64,000 nucleotides of DNA from Mauremys mutica (taxonomy: Eukaryota; Chordata; Testudines; Geoemydidae): contig NC_059077.1 in NCBI RefSeq assembly GCF_020497125.1, forward strand, positions 35,477,340-35,541,339, given 5' to 3'. Below, piece by piece: positions 1 to 12,950 of this stretch. A program made the translations under genes and the position numbers. Every line of letters begins with the position of its first letter. Position 1 is the first letter of the stretch. A model generated the notes under the pieces. It saw nothing but the letters and a program-made list of their open reading frames with translations, had not been told where the DNA came from and made no database searches.

Positions 1-1424
1 ACCACCCTAATATGTAGGTTGGGCATGGCAGATCTGGTGGCCTTTCTGGTGCAGCATGTTAACATTACATGAAATTAAACTACCCCTACACTTCACTGCT
101 CTCTACTGCTGCTCCCTTTAAATTTCCTGGCACAGAAAAGTTTTCTAGTTAAATTGCACCCTGAGTGCACCTCATACCTTATAGGCATTCAAACCTCAAA
201 TGATGTACTACTTCTGACATGCACATTGCACTCCGGGGATTAAGTAAAGGGAAGTCTCCAGATCAGTGGAAAATTGAAAGAGCGCACTAGTGGCATCCAG
301 CAGAGAGTATCCTGGATCCTGCTGTTTGGGCAGCTATTCCTGCTGGAGGAAAGAAATTGGCACAAGGGCTTCCCTGGTAGGGGAGCTTATAAGGCACTGG
401 CTTGTGTGTGCGCGCATGTGCATGTACAACCTCTCTTTATGGTATCATCACATTGTGGGATGCAATCCAGACCAGAGAGAGGTTGTGCCACTGCTTGGCC
501 CATAACCCAGGGAGCCTCACAATGCTTTGCTATTGTAGTTCCTAACCTGTGCCTTCACAAACAGCCAAACAACATGTCGGTCACACCCTGAGTGTCTGTG
601 TATAGCTGCAGCCTGCCAGCAACACTCCAGTCACAATCTGGCTTCCAGAAGCCTTGATTACCACCTGTAGGGTAACCCCAACACACACCCAGTCTTCAAT
701 ATTCCCCAAAAATATGTGTTCTGTCCAGCCCTCTCCGGGGCAGTTCAGATATTAGAGATCTGTTGCCCCTGTAAGGGGTTAATATACAACAGTTTGCTAC
801 TTTAATTAGAGTTACCAAACAATTAAGCTTAAATACAACATTGGATTAGTTTTGATTAAAAATACAACTTTTTTTTTTACTATAAAGAGATAGATTTTAA
901 GTGAGTACAGTTATAAGGTATTAAAGTCAGAAATGGTTACAAGAGAAATAAAGATAAAACACTTTCTAGTAACTAAAACTTAAACTAGATGTTGTTCAAG
1001 GTAAAATCTTTACCACGTGTTCCCAGCAACATTGCTAACCAAATTCTCAGGTCAGGATGCCCTCCTAAAGTCAAAGGGCTGGTTTCTTTGTCATCTTAGG
1101 TTAAAGAGATAGGGAGAGAAAGAAAGAAAGAAAGAATACCTGGGGTGTTTTTTGTCCTTCACTTTTAATCCAGTCACCCTTTGAAATGCATTTTCCTAAG
1201 GGTTACCCCTAGATAAAGTGCCTTCCCACTGTGAGGCTGGAGACATGAAATCTCATGGTGAAAGAGTTTCCACTTTGTTGTTGTTTAAATGTTGTTTAAA
1301 ATGCAGATTGATCTGTTCCTACCCTCCTTCTGTTGCCAAAGAATGACCACTTGACTGGTGTTTATGTAACCCACACACCTCCTGGGTGTAGTGTTCTGTC
1401 CTATCTAGTGGCATCGAGAACACA
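1..1424. other. Intronic sequence with GAAA microsatellite
   Basis: No exon or recognised transposon. A short (GAAA)n tract lies at about 1115-1135. Small reading frames near 274-591 show no family similarity and are regarded as chance. Confidence 0.6.
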
Positions 1425-1425
1425 T

Positions 1426-1580
1426 ACAGAGAGAGAGAGATAGATTAATGAGTTTGCTCTACAGCCTTAGCTAACAGGCTTATGGCTTTTAGCTCATGCG
1501 ATAGAGACTCATGCACTAAGCTACAAAGGCTCCAGGTTCGATCCCACCCACAGATGACTGGGGTCTGTGGGCGTTACATT
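1426..1580 (+). mobile_element. tRNA-derived SINE (head region)
   Basis: A (GA)n run is followed by a tRNA-like segment. The box A-like stretch is TAGCTCATGCGATAGAG near 1490-1506 and a perfect box B, GGTTCGATCCC, lies at 1535-1545. The spacing is close to that of a tRNA gene, but there is no proper acceptor stem or anticodon arm. It is therefore a polymerase III-type SINE head and not a functional tRNA gene. Only one copy of this form was seen in the window. Confidence 0.65.
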
Positions 1581-3179
1581 TGCCAATCAACTTTGATGAC
1601 ACCTGGCTAGAGGAGTTAGTTTGTCCTTTGTCTGTGAGGAACAGGTTCACTCCCTCTCAGGACTTCTCGGTTAAATAAATCTAAGTCATAATTTCCGCTT
1701 ATGTTCATAACTTTACATATAATGTTGTTACACACATTTCACCATCTTATTGACCAGTGAGTTATTAGTTTTCAAATGATACCTCAACAAGGCATATTTT
1801 GTGCAAAGATTATTATAGCAGCGTGTAGGGTGTGAATATAGGAGTGCTTTCAGTCACAGTTATCAGATATTTTTTTTTATTATTAGGAATTTTTCTGTGC
1901 TACAGACTTTCTGAATCCTTGAATCTATGGGAAGGGGCCAAAATTTCTGAAAAAAAAAAAAAAAGAACCTGAAGCCTATCTCCTTTAAAGGCAATAGAGT
2001 CTGGATAATCAAAGTGTGAAAAATGGGGAAGTCCTGCAATTAAAAATAAGCAGACTAGCCATCAATAATATAAATGGCTCATGGCTGCTAGCATAAAACC
2101 AACCCCCAATATTATCTCTTCAGAGAATGCATTAACAAAGGGTTATGGTTACAGTTGTCATGGGGAACAGTTACAATTAATGAGAGATCTATGCAGCTAG
2201 TTTTTTTCTCATTTGTTTAATTACCATGCATTTAAGAATTATTATAAAAGAATCTTAATTGTGGATGATTTTCAACGTGTAAATAAGTGGATTTTAAAAA
2301 GCCTAAAAGTGAAAAGCTGTCAAATCAAACTCTGATCCACATTTGTTAAGCAGGAAGCACAGCTGTGCATAACTTGTCATGAAATCAAGAAGTGAGGTGA
2401 GCACTTGCAGCATCAGTGAACATCAGGCTGACTTCCAAGTGCTATGGAGGAATTTAGACTTTATGGAGGAAACCATACAGGACACAGCAATTTTACATTA
2501 TTTCAACCCTAAACCATGTCAAACTTAGTGATTTTGGCTGAGTTTCACTTCAAGTATCAGGATTCACTCAAACTCAACGAGTATGCAACTCAACGAGTAT
2601 GAACCCATCTGAACAAAACAAGCAAACAAAAAATGTTGAACAGGAAACTTAGGCTCCTAAGTCACTTATGTACTTTTGAAAACTTTCCACTAACTATGCT
2701 GGGTACTAAATCATACCCAGACATTGCCTCAGTGCCTGTAGAACTCCACTTTCCAATTAGTAGGTCAATTTGTTGCCTGTGCCCTCTACTACATTTCAGT
2801 GCATCAATTTACCAATATACCCGATAGTCACATATGGATACACGCAGAAGAAATGGAGGACAAAAGACCATGGTTTATTGACATTTCCACTATCTCAAAA
2901 ACAAAGTTTTGGAATGAACTCACATTAACGCCAAGGATATATCTATATCTAGATATCCATGTCTAATATGACATATCACTGGAAAGAATTAATTTGCTAT
3001 TTGTGGTAAAAATTAGCCAAAACCTTATTTATAAAATAAACTTATGGATGTAAAAGAATATATTGTTTTTATTTCAAAAGAGCCAGACATTTTTGAATTA
3101 CATTTTGATTTTATAAATAATTATTCAGTTTCAGAAGACCATTATACTTTCACTTTGTGATTATATTAATCTCTCTTAC
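1581..3179. other. Intronic sequence, no gene seen
   Basis: AT-rich intron downstream of the exon at 3180. A 16-bp unit containing actcaacgagtatg is tandemly doubled near 2573-2603. No UCR2 exon or PDE4D1-type first exon was found. Confidence 0.6.
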
Positions 3180-3229
3180 CTGTTATAGTTGCTTTGTTGA
3201 TGGATGGTTGGTTACACATGGGTGACCGT
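3180..3229 (-). CDS. PDE4D: PDE4D exon, UCR1-UCR2 link (RSPMCNQPSINKATIT)
   Basis: This 50-bp exon reads on the minus strand. Its first base completes the Lys codon begun in the exon at 8942-9015, then it encodes RSPMCNQPSINKATIT and leaves one base of the next codon. The acceptor (a T-rich tract ending in cattgtcag) and the donor (gtaagag) are both good matches to vertebrate splice signals. In PDE4D this segment links UCR1 to UCR2, the two regulatory modules that hold the catalytic unit in a controlled state. The encoded peptide matches the PDE4D form as I recall it, which is unlike PDE4B in this stretch. The next exon, expected to start with EEAYQKLASETLEEL, was not seen between 1 and 3180. 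The short-form PDE4D1/D2 start exon, which lies in that downstream intron, was also not seen. Confidence 0.93.
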
Positions 3230-5150
3230 CTGACAATGGGAAAAAAAGGCATAAATGTATCAAGTTTGTATATTAGTGCAGTCTTTAAACTATTTGTTTG
3301 AAAACACTTTTATTTGAGAGATTATTTTGGGTTGGAATGTATAGAAACTGACAAAAATAGTTCATTCGGCATACATACAGAGGTGAATAGAACTCACAAA
3401 TGAACCTCATATTATTTCACAGCTTGCGCTGAGTCAGGGCCCAAATGTGCTTTCGCTGAACAGTGAGAAATTACGAAGCAGTAAAAGTAGTGAACAAGCA
3501 TGAAAGAAACTACAATATTTGGTTACAGAAGGTCCCTTAATAAAGAGAATATTTCCAAAACAATCTAAAATATTGTTGAGTTTTCAATTGCTATTGTGCA
3601 GTATTTTCAGCCATTTTTCATTTGCTACACATAAAATCTGCCCCTTAGAGTTTTATTCTGCAGATCTTCTTTCATGCTTTCTCCGGTAACTGGGATGACT
3701 ATGGCGGCAGATTTTCTGACTTGATACACACAAGGAACAGAAATGTCCCCTAACTCACCTACTAGGGATACCCTCAGTGTGGAGGAGTCTCCAGCAGGCA
3801 CAGGGTTAACAGAACCAACTTCCCCCCAGCACAGGGATCATGTGGGTAGAAGGGAGGATGGAGAGAGGAAGGGACAGAAGAAAGGAAGGAACAGAGAGTT
3901 GTGCACTCCAGTAATGGTCTACCAAGAGACCATATGCCAGCTGGTGCCAGTTAGACCAGCCCCCAGGCTGTTCTAAAATGAGCCAGAGCTGGGGAAGAAG
4001 ATTAATAAGCTGTAAATAGCTCTCTGACAAGCTCCACATTTTGCTGTATCCAGTGAAATCTGGGAATCTGCCCTATATCAGAAATTGCTTAGAAAGAGTA
4101 TATTTTAACTGTTGTATTTCTACAAACCATAACTAGTACAAACCCCCAAAGTCCTCAGAGAGATCCTACAAACCTTATTAAATACTATAAAACCTTGATT
4201 CATTCCCTTAGCACCCTCCATCCTGTGCACTGAATGAGGCAGGGCTCCTACAGAAAAATTATGTGACCCTGTAATTAGAGACTGAAGATTATTGTAACGT
4301 GTATGCACCAAGATAAAATAAAAGTACAAAGGGGAAGGAACAGGCAACCTTAATTCTAGTATTTCCCAATTTTGAATGCTGACTATACAACCAATATATG
4401 ATTTGTTAATTTAGTTTTTTTAAATCTAATATAATATAAATTGTGTGAAAATTCCTACTGCATACAATAAAATAGACCAGTCATATTGGTATTACTTTGA
4501 TATTAAATTGGTACTAATATGAAGCTTTTAGAATACAATTTAAATGGACAGCATTCTAAAAGGAAACTGTTTAGCGTCAAATCCCTCACATTGGGATACT
4601 ACAGCATAGAGGAATGTCCCCTGGCTGGGTGATGGCAGTAGCCCACCTTGCTGAAAAGTTGCACTGAATATTACATAATAAGGTCCCATGAATCAACAGT
4701 ATGTAGGAGAGGGAGAATTCTGAATTCAAACTAGGCAAACAGAGCTCACTTAGCCTCTTCTGGCAAGTCTGTCGAGGAGAAGAAAAACTCTCATTTCAAA
4801 TCTGAGCAATCCAAGCTCACTAGCCTTGAAAGGCAAGCAGACTCGGGTGGAATCACTGATACCTGTTCCTAGAAGGCCAGCTGGCTATGCCATGGCATTC
4901 CCATGAGCTGGACAGGGTAGACTGGCCTAACAAGCCATTACATTTGAAACTCACTTATTATAGAAACAGTACAAATTGTCATATGAATTTTACCCAGGGT
5001 TAACAAATGGAAATGGATTTGGGATAATGGCTAAACATATACGCATTGTGAGCCGGGATGTGAGAAGTCTATTTGCTCTAGGCCCGACTGAACTAGTAGT
5101 GGAGGAGTTAAATTACCAGTTCCCTTGCTGTAATACAGGAGACATATTAA
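3230..5150. other. Intronic sequence, no gene seen
   Basis: Unique-looking intron between exons at 3180 and 8942. A stretch at about 4700-4930 resembles an old interspersed repeat but could not be classified. Confidence 0.5.
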
Positions 5151-6055
5151 GAAGATAAGAACGGCCGTACCAGGTCAGACCAAAGGTCCATCTAGCCCAG
5201 TATCTGTCTACCAACAGTGGCCAATGCCAGGTGCCCCAGAGGGAGTGAACCTAACAGGCAATGATCAAGTGATCTCTCTCCTGCCATCCATCTCCATCCT
5301 CTGACGAACAGAGGCTAGGGACACCATTCTTACCCATCCTGGCTAATAGCCATTTATGGACTTAGCCACCATGAATTTATCCAGTTCCCTTTTAAACATT
5401 GTTATAGTCCTACCCTTCACAACATCCTCAGGTAAGGAGTTCCACAAGTTGACTGTGCGCTGCATGAAGAAGAACTTCCTTTTATTTGTTTTAAACCTGC
5501 TGCCTATTAATTTCATTTGGTGACCCCTAGTTCTTGTATTATGGGAATAAGTAAATAACTTTTCCTTATCCACTTTCTCAACATCACTCAAGATTTTATA
5601 TACCTCTGTCATATCCCCCCTTAGTCTTCTCTTTTCCAAGCTGAAGAGTCCTAGCCTCTTTAATCTTTCCTCGTATGGGACACTCTCCAAACCCCTAATC
5701 ATTTTAGTTGCCCTTTTCTGAACCTTTTCTAGTGCTAGAATATCTTTTTTGAGGTGAGGAGACCACATCTGTACACAGTATTCGAGATGTGGGCGTACCA
5801 TGGATTTATATAAGGGCAATAATATATTCTCAGTCTTATTCTCTATCCCCTTTTTAATGATTCTTAACATCCTGTTTGCTTTTTTGACTGCCTCAGCACA
5901 CTGCGTGGAGATCTTCAGAGAACTATCCACGATGACTCCAAGATCTTTTTCCTGACTCATTGTAGCTAAATTAGCCCCCATCATATTGTATGTATAGTTG
6001 GGGTTATTTTTTCCAATGTGCATTACTTTACAATGTGCATTACCTTTATTGAGAG
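5151..6055 (-). mobile_element. CR1-clade LINE, 5'-truncated 3' end
   Basis: The minus strand carries the end of a CR1-type ORF2 followed by a 3' untranslated region that ends near 5151. It lacks everything upstream of the RT thumb, as usual for 5'-truncated LINE copies. Its coding sequence differs clearly from the CR1 copies at 12.5, 29.5 and 48.1 kb (for example NLWNSLPEDVV and TMFKRELDKFM), so it belongs to another CR1/L3-like subfamily. A 12-bp duplication of the cDNA for VMH (aatgcacatt repeated) lies near its 5' edge at about 6018-6050. Confidence 0.85.
5346..6045 (-). pseudogene. CR1/L3-like ORF2 C-terminal fragment (RT thumb and tail)
   Basis: About 230 codons remain open from CKVMHIGKNNP to MVAKSINGY. 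Recognisable blocks are KDLGVIVDSSLK, VRPHLEYCVQMWSPH, LEKVQKRATKMI and GDMTEVYKIL, all typical of the C-terminal part of CR1-clade reverse transcriptases. The finger and palm domains with the catalytic FADD box are absent, so it cannot be active. It is the least decayed coding stretch among the truncated CR1 copies here, which suggests a younger age. The apparent start codon upstream lies in unrelated DNA and is meaningless. Confidence 0.85.
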
Positions 6056-8420
6056 GGTACAGGGGAGTTGACAGTCGGAAAATACTTTGAATGTTCAAGT
6101 GGAGAAGTGAAACACAGAGGTGGGTTTGCTTTAGTGGTGAACAAGAAAAAGTTACTTTAGTGAACAGCTGGAAACTGGCATTTGAACAGATTGTCATAGC
6201 AAGGTTTACTGCTGCCTGCAACAAACTATGCATAGCTGTGACCTGCTGTTATGCACCAGCAAAAGAAGCAGAAGAGAAAGAGCAGGATGGATTTTATCAA
6301 CAGCCAGACAGCATTGTCAATGAGATTCCTGATTATGATATGAGTCTAATAATGGGAGCTATGAATGCAAAGGTTGGTAGCAGACATAGTAAGCTAATGA
6401 ATAGCGTTGGACCAAAGAGCACTGGTCCATGTTAAAGTCTACAGAAGTGCAGAGTGTGGCAGTGATCATGAATCACTAATGAGAAAGTTTAAGATTAGGT
6501 TTAAGTCCAGGAAAAAGATGGGCACTATTGGCACCAAATTTGTTGTTGATAAGTTAAAGGATAGCTCTGCAAGGAAGGGATACAAGGTGGCACTTGGAGG
6601 GCATTTCAGGCCATTAATTTGTGATTGTGGAGACATTCATCATAGACTTCATGTGATAGAAAACACAGTGGGTGAAATTATTGGAAAGCATAAGCAAATA
6701 AGGAAAAGCTGAACAAGTAATGAAACACGAACATTACAGGAAAGGTGTAAACAAGCCAAGACTGCCGGGAAAGCGGAAGAATTAAAAGCATAATGCAAAG
6801 CCGTTAAGATATTACAAAGAATGGACAAGCAAAAGTTTTCAAAAGAGGAGGCTCAAGGAGGCTCAACATGAGAAGGCATCACGAAAACAAAATATGAAAA
6901 CAATATACAAAAAGCTAAGGTTGTATGGCAACACAACCAAGCCAATAACGCAAGCAATAAAAAGGCTACTGGTGGATTGACAACAAATGCCAGAAAGATG
7001 TTGGAAGTAGGGAAGAAGCCTTTTGACAAATAGCTGAACCTTATAGTTCATCCAGATGCAAGCATTCTAGATATGCTAGATGATCAGGGCAGCGTGCAAG
7101 ACAGAATACAGACCAGCACTGAACTACCATTAGAAAAAGAGAAAGAGGAGTGAAGCAGTTAAAAAATGGGGAAGTTGCAGGAATACACAATATAACAGCT
7201 GAGCTGCTAAAAGCCAGCAAGACACGTGCTATCCAAGTACTAGAAAAAATATACAAGAAGGTATTGGAACAAGAGGAGATAGCAGATGCCTGGCTAAAGG
7301 CAATACTTGAACCAACTTTGAAGAAAGGAGATCCTGGTGATCCAAATAATTATAGAGGCATAGGCTTATTGTCAGTACAGGGAAAAATCATGACAAAACT
7401 ACACCAACAGAGTAAGGCCAATTTTAGAGGAAGTAGTGGTGAGAAAATACAGCAGCTTCAGACCAGGCAAATATTGCACTAATCAGATACTCAAGCTCCA
7501 ACAGTTGATGGAAAAAAAGCAAGAATGGGGATTAAAGATGTTTGCTGTTTTCATTGACTTCAGTCACGCTTTTTTATTTAATTTGGAGGGAAGCATTAGA
7601 GAAAGGAGCAAAATCATATGAAGTTCCAGATAATATGATTGCAATTATAAAAGCTCTGCACAAAGAATCAGGCAGTGCCATAACAACTGGTGGAAAATTT
7701 AGCAACTGGTTCAAGTCAAAGTTTGCTGTAAGACAAGGGGGCATGGAAGCATCGTTGCTTTTCATCTATTCTTAAACTGAATATTAAGAATGTTAGATGA
7801 GTCAGAGGGTTGACATTGGATAATCTAGAGTTAAGCTCCTCAATTTATGCAGATTATGTACAACTGGCAGATACATCTGAATTAATTATGATAATCTTTG
7901 CTACCTTGTAAAATTGGTGGAGTTGACTTGGACTTACAATAAGCGCCAAGATGAAGTGATTGCATTTTGGAATAGGGACAATAAATGTACTAGTGATGAA
8001 GTCATAAAACAAGTACAACAAGGAGTCTGGTGGCACCTTAAAGATTAACAGATTTATTTGGGCATAACCTTTCGTGGGTAAAAAACCTCACTTCTTCAGA
8101 TGCCTGGAGAAATCTCACTATGGAGTGATAAAAACATTACGTTTGGTACCAAAGTGAAAATGTATCAAACTAGTGTACTAACTATATTACTCTATGGATG
8201 GAAGCAGCTGCATTAAATGAAACAGACATCAGAAGGCCGGAGGTAGTAGAGAAAAAGGGCAGGTGTAAAATGCAACGATTTTAAGACAAACGAAGACATT
8301 AGAAGGAGAGTAGGATGTGAAATTAGGGTATAGGATTGGCTACAACTGAAAATATTATGATGATAGCGACACTGCAGAAGACCAACAGTGATATGATGCC
8401 AGAGACCTGTTGTTAATTGA
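6056..8420 (+). mobile_element. Decayed non-LTR retrotransposon with endonuclease and RT (RTE/BovB-like group?)
   Basis: Several plus-strand blocks form one broken LINE. An endonuclease region at about 6100-6460 contains CYAPAKEAEEK, SLIMGAMNAKVG (normally GDFNAKVG) and CGSDHESLM (the SDH box). RT blocks follow: KNGEVAGIHNITAELLK (7156-7206), LEPTLKKGDPGDPNNYRG (7309-7362), VFIDFSHAF (7543-7569) and VRQGG (7729-7743). A degenerate YADY catalytic box lies near 7850, and thumb-like KVKMYQTSVLTILLYG and NEDIRRRVGCE lie at 8155-8325. Stops and frameshifts separate nearly every block. The exact clade is uncertain. A Penelope-like fragment interrupts it at 8021-8108. Confidence 0.75.
8021..8108 (-). 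mobile_element. Short Penelope-like/SINE-like element fragment with conserved hairpin
   Basis: On the minus strand this reads from CTGAAGAAGTGAGG through ACCCACGAAAGG to a 3' part with GGTGCCACCAGACTCC. The same layout occurs at 47354-47428. The motif is widely repeated in reptile genomes. My assignment to Penelope-like elements is tentative. It sits inside the decayed LINE at 6.06-8.42 kb. Confidence 0.55.
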
Positions 8421-10350
<1,930 letters not shown>

Positions 10351-10661
10351 CAGGAGTCGGCAACCTTTCAGAAGTGGTGTGCCGTGTCTTCATTTATTCA
10401 CTCTAATTTAAAGTTCTGCATGCCAGGAATACATTTTAACATTTTTAAAAGGTCTCTTTCTATAAGTCTGTAATATACAATTAAACTATTGTTGTATGTA
10501 AAGTAAATAAGGTTTTTAAAACATTTAAGAAGCTTCATTTAAAATTAAATTAAAATGCAGAGCCCCCCAGACCGGTGGCCAGGACCTGGGCATCGTGAGT
10601 GCCACTGAAAATCAGCTCACGTGCTGCCTTTGGCACGCATGCCTTAGGTTGCCTACCCCTG
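10351..10661 (-). mobile_element. hAT-type MITE, copy 1 of family A
   Basis: This 311-bp element is the reverse complement of the element at 60718-61028 over its full length. The shared interior includes attaaactattgttgtatgt and agccccccagacc. The ends are cagga(g)tcggcaacc and ggttgcctacccctg, imperfect terminal inverted repeats starting CAGG as in hAT elements. The six bases ggctac occur on both outer sides (10345-10350 and 10662-10667), probably the remains of an 8-bp target duplication. It has no coding capacity. Confidence 0.85.
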
Positions 10662-12500
10662 GGCTACAGGTTTAAAAGTAACAATACATTAGTTATTAGC
10701 TACAGTGAATTCTAGAGTTAAATAATTTTAATTCTCTTATTTGCTAATTATCTAAAAATATTTATAGTTCTGGCTTTTCTGTTTGTTTTTCCTTCCAAGG
10801 GGAATATTCCCCTGTATAAAAAATTACCCTTGTGTGTAAGTGTTTGTAGGATTGAGGCCTACAGGGGAAACCAATTAATAAAACGTAACCTCTCCCTTCT
10901 AAGTGAACACACCTCTGCTACACAAGATTTAATCACTGAATATAACTGTTGTTCATTTCAAAATCAAAGCATAGGCAAATGTGTGATCATGCAAGGAATG
11001 AAATCCACTATGCCTATTTTTAATGTATCATGCTAGACTACTACAGAAATAGATCAGACCTAACTTTTAAAATAATTCCAAAGTTATTTTATTTTTAAAA
11101 CTGGAATGCATAGAATAAGTTAATTACAATAGTTTCATTACATTAAAATATGAAAAAACAAACAAATATCCTACTAATAATGATATATTATTTATTGTTA
11201 TAGCATCCCTGTTCTGGTAAAAACAGTAAAATATTATTAGGTATGGGCCAGATTATGCACTACACGGCATAGTATTCTGTTCTACCTCCAATAAAAAAAT
11301 AAGTGGTTGGTAGGCTTTGGCCTTTACTGACTACCTTTAATAACAATTGAGCTACCATCACCAAGTGGTTTAGAGTCACATGAAACAAAGCCTTCTGCAA
11401 AACTGAAGCAATTAAGGAAGACTAGAAATAAACTCAGATCTGTTCCAAATTATATCACCCAATTTCAGCAGTGATGACTACATTAACTAAAATTTATTGC
11501 TGTGTTATTTGCATAATGAAATGTATCTAACAAGAAAAAAAGAGCTCTTTCTGAGGAACATATTACAAAGGTAAGTGGGGGGATGTGTGACTGGGATGAT
11601 GTGTGTAGCTTATATAAAGTGCCCAATTCCAGAATCTTTATTAAGGCCCCAATCCTGCAAGCTGATCTGCCTGGGTAGACCCCTGTGCCCTCTCAGAGCC
11701 CTAGTGATGTCAACAGTGCTCTGCATAAACGCAAGGGTTTGCATGTTCAAATCCTTTTGCAGGATGAGGGCCTACATTTTTATTCAATCCTTAACTCAGG
11801 CAAAGTTCCCCTTTAAAGCCAACAGGTGTTTTGTCCCAGTACAAAAAATCAGTCAACCTAACCTAGTCTGTCTGCTTACTGTTTTCCTAGGGAGCTCACA
11901 ACCTGTCTTATTTGAATGTTATATAGTATGATTAAGATTGGCATAAAGATGTATAGAAATAGTAAATTTGATAATGCATCAACTCTTTTCCAGTCCTAAG
12001 GTGGAAGTTTTCCTTACTGGGCCAATTTTTCTCCAGATATAACTCAATTCAAGTTAATAGAGTTACAGCTATAGATAACTTGGCCGTGTGTGTGTGTGTT
12101 GGATTGGATTCTTGTTGGGGGCTTAATAGGACTAGGAGGAATATTGCAATATTTTCTGTTGCTATTTCAGCTGTAATTCCTTGTGTTCAGTTATTGTGGG
12201 AAAGCATTTGCAATTTGGCAATCTGACAATGGTCAGGCTCAGTCTTTTCTCCTCCAATAAAAGGAGAATAGAGAAAACCTTATCGCCAACTCTCAAGACT
12301 TTCACCCAGTGCCCTGTCAGCTGCATGGTTTCAGAGTATCAGCTTTTATGGTGGGTCATGAATGACAAGATGATCTCTAATGCAGGTAGGTGCCAATCCA
12401 GTCCTGACAGACCAATTTGGATCCCAGGTAAACACTGTACTATTGATTAGCTCACTCAAGTTCTCATAACTATATTTTATTAATATTCATTTTGTGACAC
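10662..12500. other. Intronic sequence with a GT microsatellite
   Basis: No gene or classified repeat. A (GT)7 tract lies at 12086-12099. Confidence 0.6.
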
Positions 12501-12950
12501 AGAGACATAGACTTTAAGGTCAGAAGGGACCAATATGATTGTCTAGTCTGACCTCCTGCACAACACAGGCCGCAGAATCTCGCCCACCCACTCCCACAAC
12601 TAACCCTTAACCTATGTCTGAGCCACTGAAGTCCTCAAATCATGGTTTAAAGACTTCAAGGTGCAGAGAATCCTCCAGCAAGTGACCCAGGCCCCACGCT
12701 GCAGAGGAAGGCGAACCCCCCCCCCCAGGGCCTCTGCCAATCTGCCCTGGAGGAAAATTCCTTCCTGACACTAAATATGGCAATCAGCTAAACCCTGAGC
12801 ATGTGGGCAAAACTCATCAGCCAGACACCCAGGAAAGAATTCTCTGTAGTAACTCAGTTCCCACCCCATCTAACATCCCATCACAGACCACTGGGCATAT
12901 TTACCGCTAATAGTCAAAGACCAATTAATTGCCAAAATTAGGCTATCCCA

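Noticed and set aside
1491..1545. Possible tRNA gene
   Set aside because: Box A and box B are present, but no acceptor stem or anticodon loop can be drawn, so it is a SINE head.
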